DNA from: an uncultured Ruminococcus sp.
GTDB lineage: Bacteria; Bacillota; Clostridia; Oscillospirales; CAG-272
NCBI GenBank assembly: GCA_902766575.1
Contig: CACXED010000020.1
Location: 1-6,667, forward strand
Length of the DNA: 6,667 nt
Direction of reading: 5' to 3'
Below, piece by piece: positions 5,915 to 6,667 of this stretch (the stretch's first letter is position 1; the number at the start of each line of letters is the position of its first letter). Below the pieces are notes generated by a model. That model did not search any database. It was not told the origin of the DNA and worked only from the letters and a program-made list of their open reading frames with translations. The translations under genes were made by a program, and so were the position numbers.

Positions 5915-6583
5915 ATGAAGCCTGTCATCGGAATAACCGCCGGATTCAACGGCGACGGGGAGCTGTATCTGCGCCGACGCTACTGCGAGGCGGTCAGAGA
6001 AGCGGGCGGCGTGCCTGTCGTGCTGCCGCCCGACACGGAGCCGGAGAGCGCGCTCGGCTTCTGCGGGGGGATAGTGTTCAGCGGCGGCGGGGACATCGCT
6101 CCGGAGCGGTTCGGAGTCTATGAATACGACGCGGAGAAGCTCGGGACTATATCTTCCGAGCGCGACGGGTTCGAGCTTGAGCTCGCGCGGCTGGCATACG
6201 GGAGGAGGACTCCGGTGCTGGCGATCTGCCGAGGGATACAGGTGCTGAACGCGGCGCTCGGCGGGACGCTGCTGCTCGACATCCCCGGGCATATGCAGAG
6301 CGGAGCGCGGAGCGAGGTCTCGCACCGGGTGATTGCCGAATCCGGGACGCAGCTCTGCAGGCTTGCGGGAGGGTCGTTCAGGGTGAACAGCTTTCACCAT
6401 CAGGCAGTCGGGCGGACAGCTCCGGCTCTGCGGATCTCAGCGCGCGCCGAGGACGGCACTGTGGAGGGGCTCGAAGCCCCGGACTTCTTTTTTATAGGCG
6501 TTCAGTGGCACCCGGAGCATCTGCGGGACTCCGTCTCAGACGCGTTGTTTCAGGCGCTGGTCGAGCGCGCAGCGCTTCTATAG
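5915..6583 (+). CDS. Peptidase C26 / class I glutamine amidotransferase-like gamma-glutamyl hydrolase (PuuD-like)
   Basis: A 222-residue cytosolic enzyme of the family that cleaves gamma-glutamyl amide bonds; the E. coli member PuuD releases GABA from gamma-glutamyl-GABA in putrescine breakdown. Visible motifs are the N-terminal KPVIGITAGF (2-11), VFSGGGDIAPERFG (54-67), the RD pair at 83-84, the nucleophile elbow VLAICRGIQVLNAALGG (101-117) with Cys105, VNSFHHQAV (157-165), and VQWHPE (196-201) with His199 and Glu201 completing the triad. It is slightly shorter than PuuD (about 254) but intact. No other putrescine gene is near, so the actual gamma-glutamyl substrate is open. It lies after a strong terminator and so is probably a separate unit or depends on read-through. 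By eye its third codon positions use G (GGG, CTG, GTG) more than those of the first two genes. Confidence 0.88.
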   Translation: MKPVIGITAGFNGDGELYLRRRYCEAVREAGGVPVVLPPDTEPESALGFCGGIVFSGGGDIAPERFGVYEYDAEKLGTISSERDGFELELARLAYGRRTPVLAICRGIQVLNAALGGTLLLDIPGHMQSGARSEVSHRVIAESGTQLCRLAGGSFRVNSFHHQAVGRTAPALRISARAEDGTVEGLEAPDFFFIGVQWHPEHLRDSVSDALFQALVERAALL

Positions 6584-6606
6584 TGATGCTGCTTTCCGCA
6601 ACGCTT

Positions 6607-6667
6607 AATTTTTTTATTGATCCGAGCAATTGTGCTATCTACGACGCTTGATATTTTTATGAGGCGA
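6607..6667 (-). repeat. Right arm of inverted repeat flanking the gene cluster, cut by the window end
   Basis: This is the reverse complement of 131-189, exact over its first 25 bases (6607-6631: AA, seven T, then ATTGATCCGAGCAATT) and diverged beyond, with ACGACG and CTTGATATTT matching the core and AT part of the 41-bp unit. It begins 23 bp after the stop codon of the last gene. Bases 6584-6606 show no convincing terminator hairpin, so the run of seven T here may be the only terminator-like signal. The match continues to the last base, so the arm is probably longer. Confidence 0.8.

Noticed and set aside
5243..6400. Minus-strand open frame (385 codons) running across the GDPD gene, the terminator and the C26 gene
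   Set aside because: It spans two clear genes and the terminator hairpin, shows no motif, and is explained as the mirror of biased codons.
6571..6615. Terminator after the last gene using AGCG (6571-6574) and CGCT (6602-6605) before the run of seven T
   Set aside because: Four base pairs around a 27-base loop is too weak, and half of it lies in the coding sequence. Only the T-run itself is notable.
131..6667. Insertion sequence or transposon with the flanking arms as terminal inverted repeats
   Set aside because: None of the six genes encodes a transposase, integrase or resolvase, and no target-site duplication can be seen. The arms are kept as a finding but not called a mobile element.

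Overview
The window looks like chromosomal DNA of a fairly high-GC member of the Bacillota, most likely an uncultured gut clostridium of the Oscillospirales type. The evidence is indirect: GC-rich genes (about 60% by eye) with AT-rich intergenic gaps, strong AAGGAG/GGAGGTGA ribosome binding sites, a textbook sigma-A promoter, frequent ATA codons beside GC-rich ones, and protein families typical of such genomes. I cannot name a species.

Layout. Bases 1-310 hold no gene. They carry GC-rich hairpin-forming DNA (1-90), two tandem copies of a 41-bp unit (91-173), a possible terminator (201-223), and a promoter (TTGACA, 17 bp, TAGAAT) with a 12-bp palindrome at the predicted start of transcription. 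Six plus-strand genes follow: an MBOAT membrane O-acyltransferase (311-1723), a DHHW/AlgX-like partner (1736-2878), a 12-helix MFS transporter (2903-4066), an SGNH esterase without signal peptide (4109-5083), a glycerophosphodiester phosphodiesterase (5096-5836) and a PuuD-like peptidase C26 (5915-6583). The first five are 12-42 bp apart and read as one operon that ends at a strong intrinsic terminator (5856-5896). The sixth begins 18 bp after the terminator's T-tract, so its expression needs a separate explanation.

How the genes may work together. MBOAT plus DHHW is the known architecture for moving acetyl groups across the membrane and attaching them to an extracellular glycan (AlgI with AlgJ/AlgX). 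The transporter, the apparently cytosolic esterase and the phosphodiesterase could import and strip acylated or glycerophosphate-bearing fragments, giving a make-and-recycle cluster for a decorated surface polymer. The first half rests on family knowledge; the recycling half is inference from gene order.

The most notable non-coding structure is an inverted repeat enclosing all six genes. Bases 131-189 and 6607-6667 are reverse complements at 52 of 60 aligned positions, with 25 bp exact at the edge facing the genes, and the right copy runs into the window end. No transposase or recombinase is visible, so it is best read as a dispersed intergenic repeat present in both orientations. I found no RNA gene, CRISPR array or recognisable insertion sequence.
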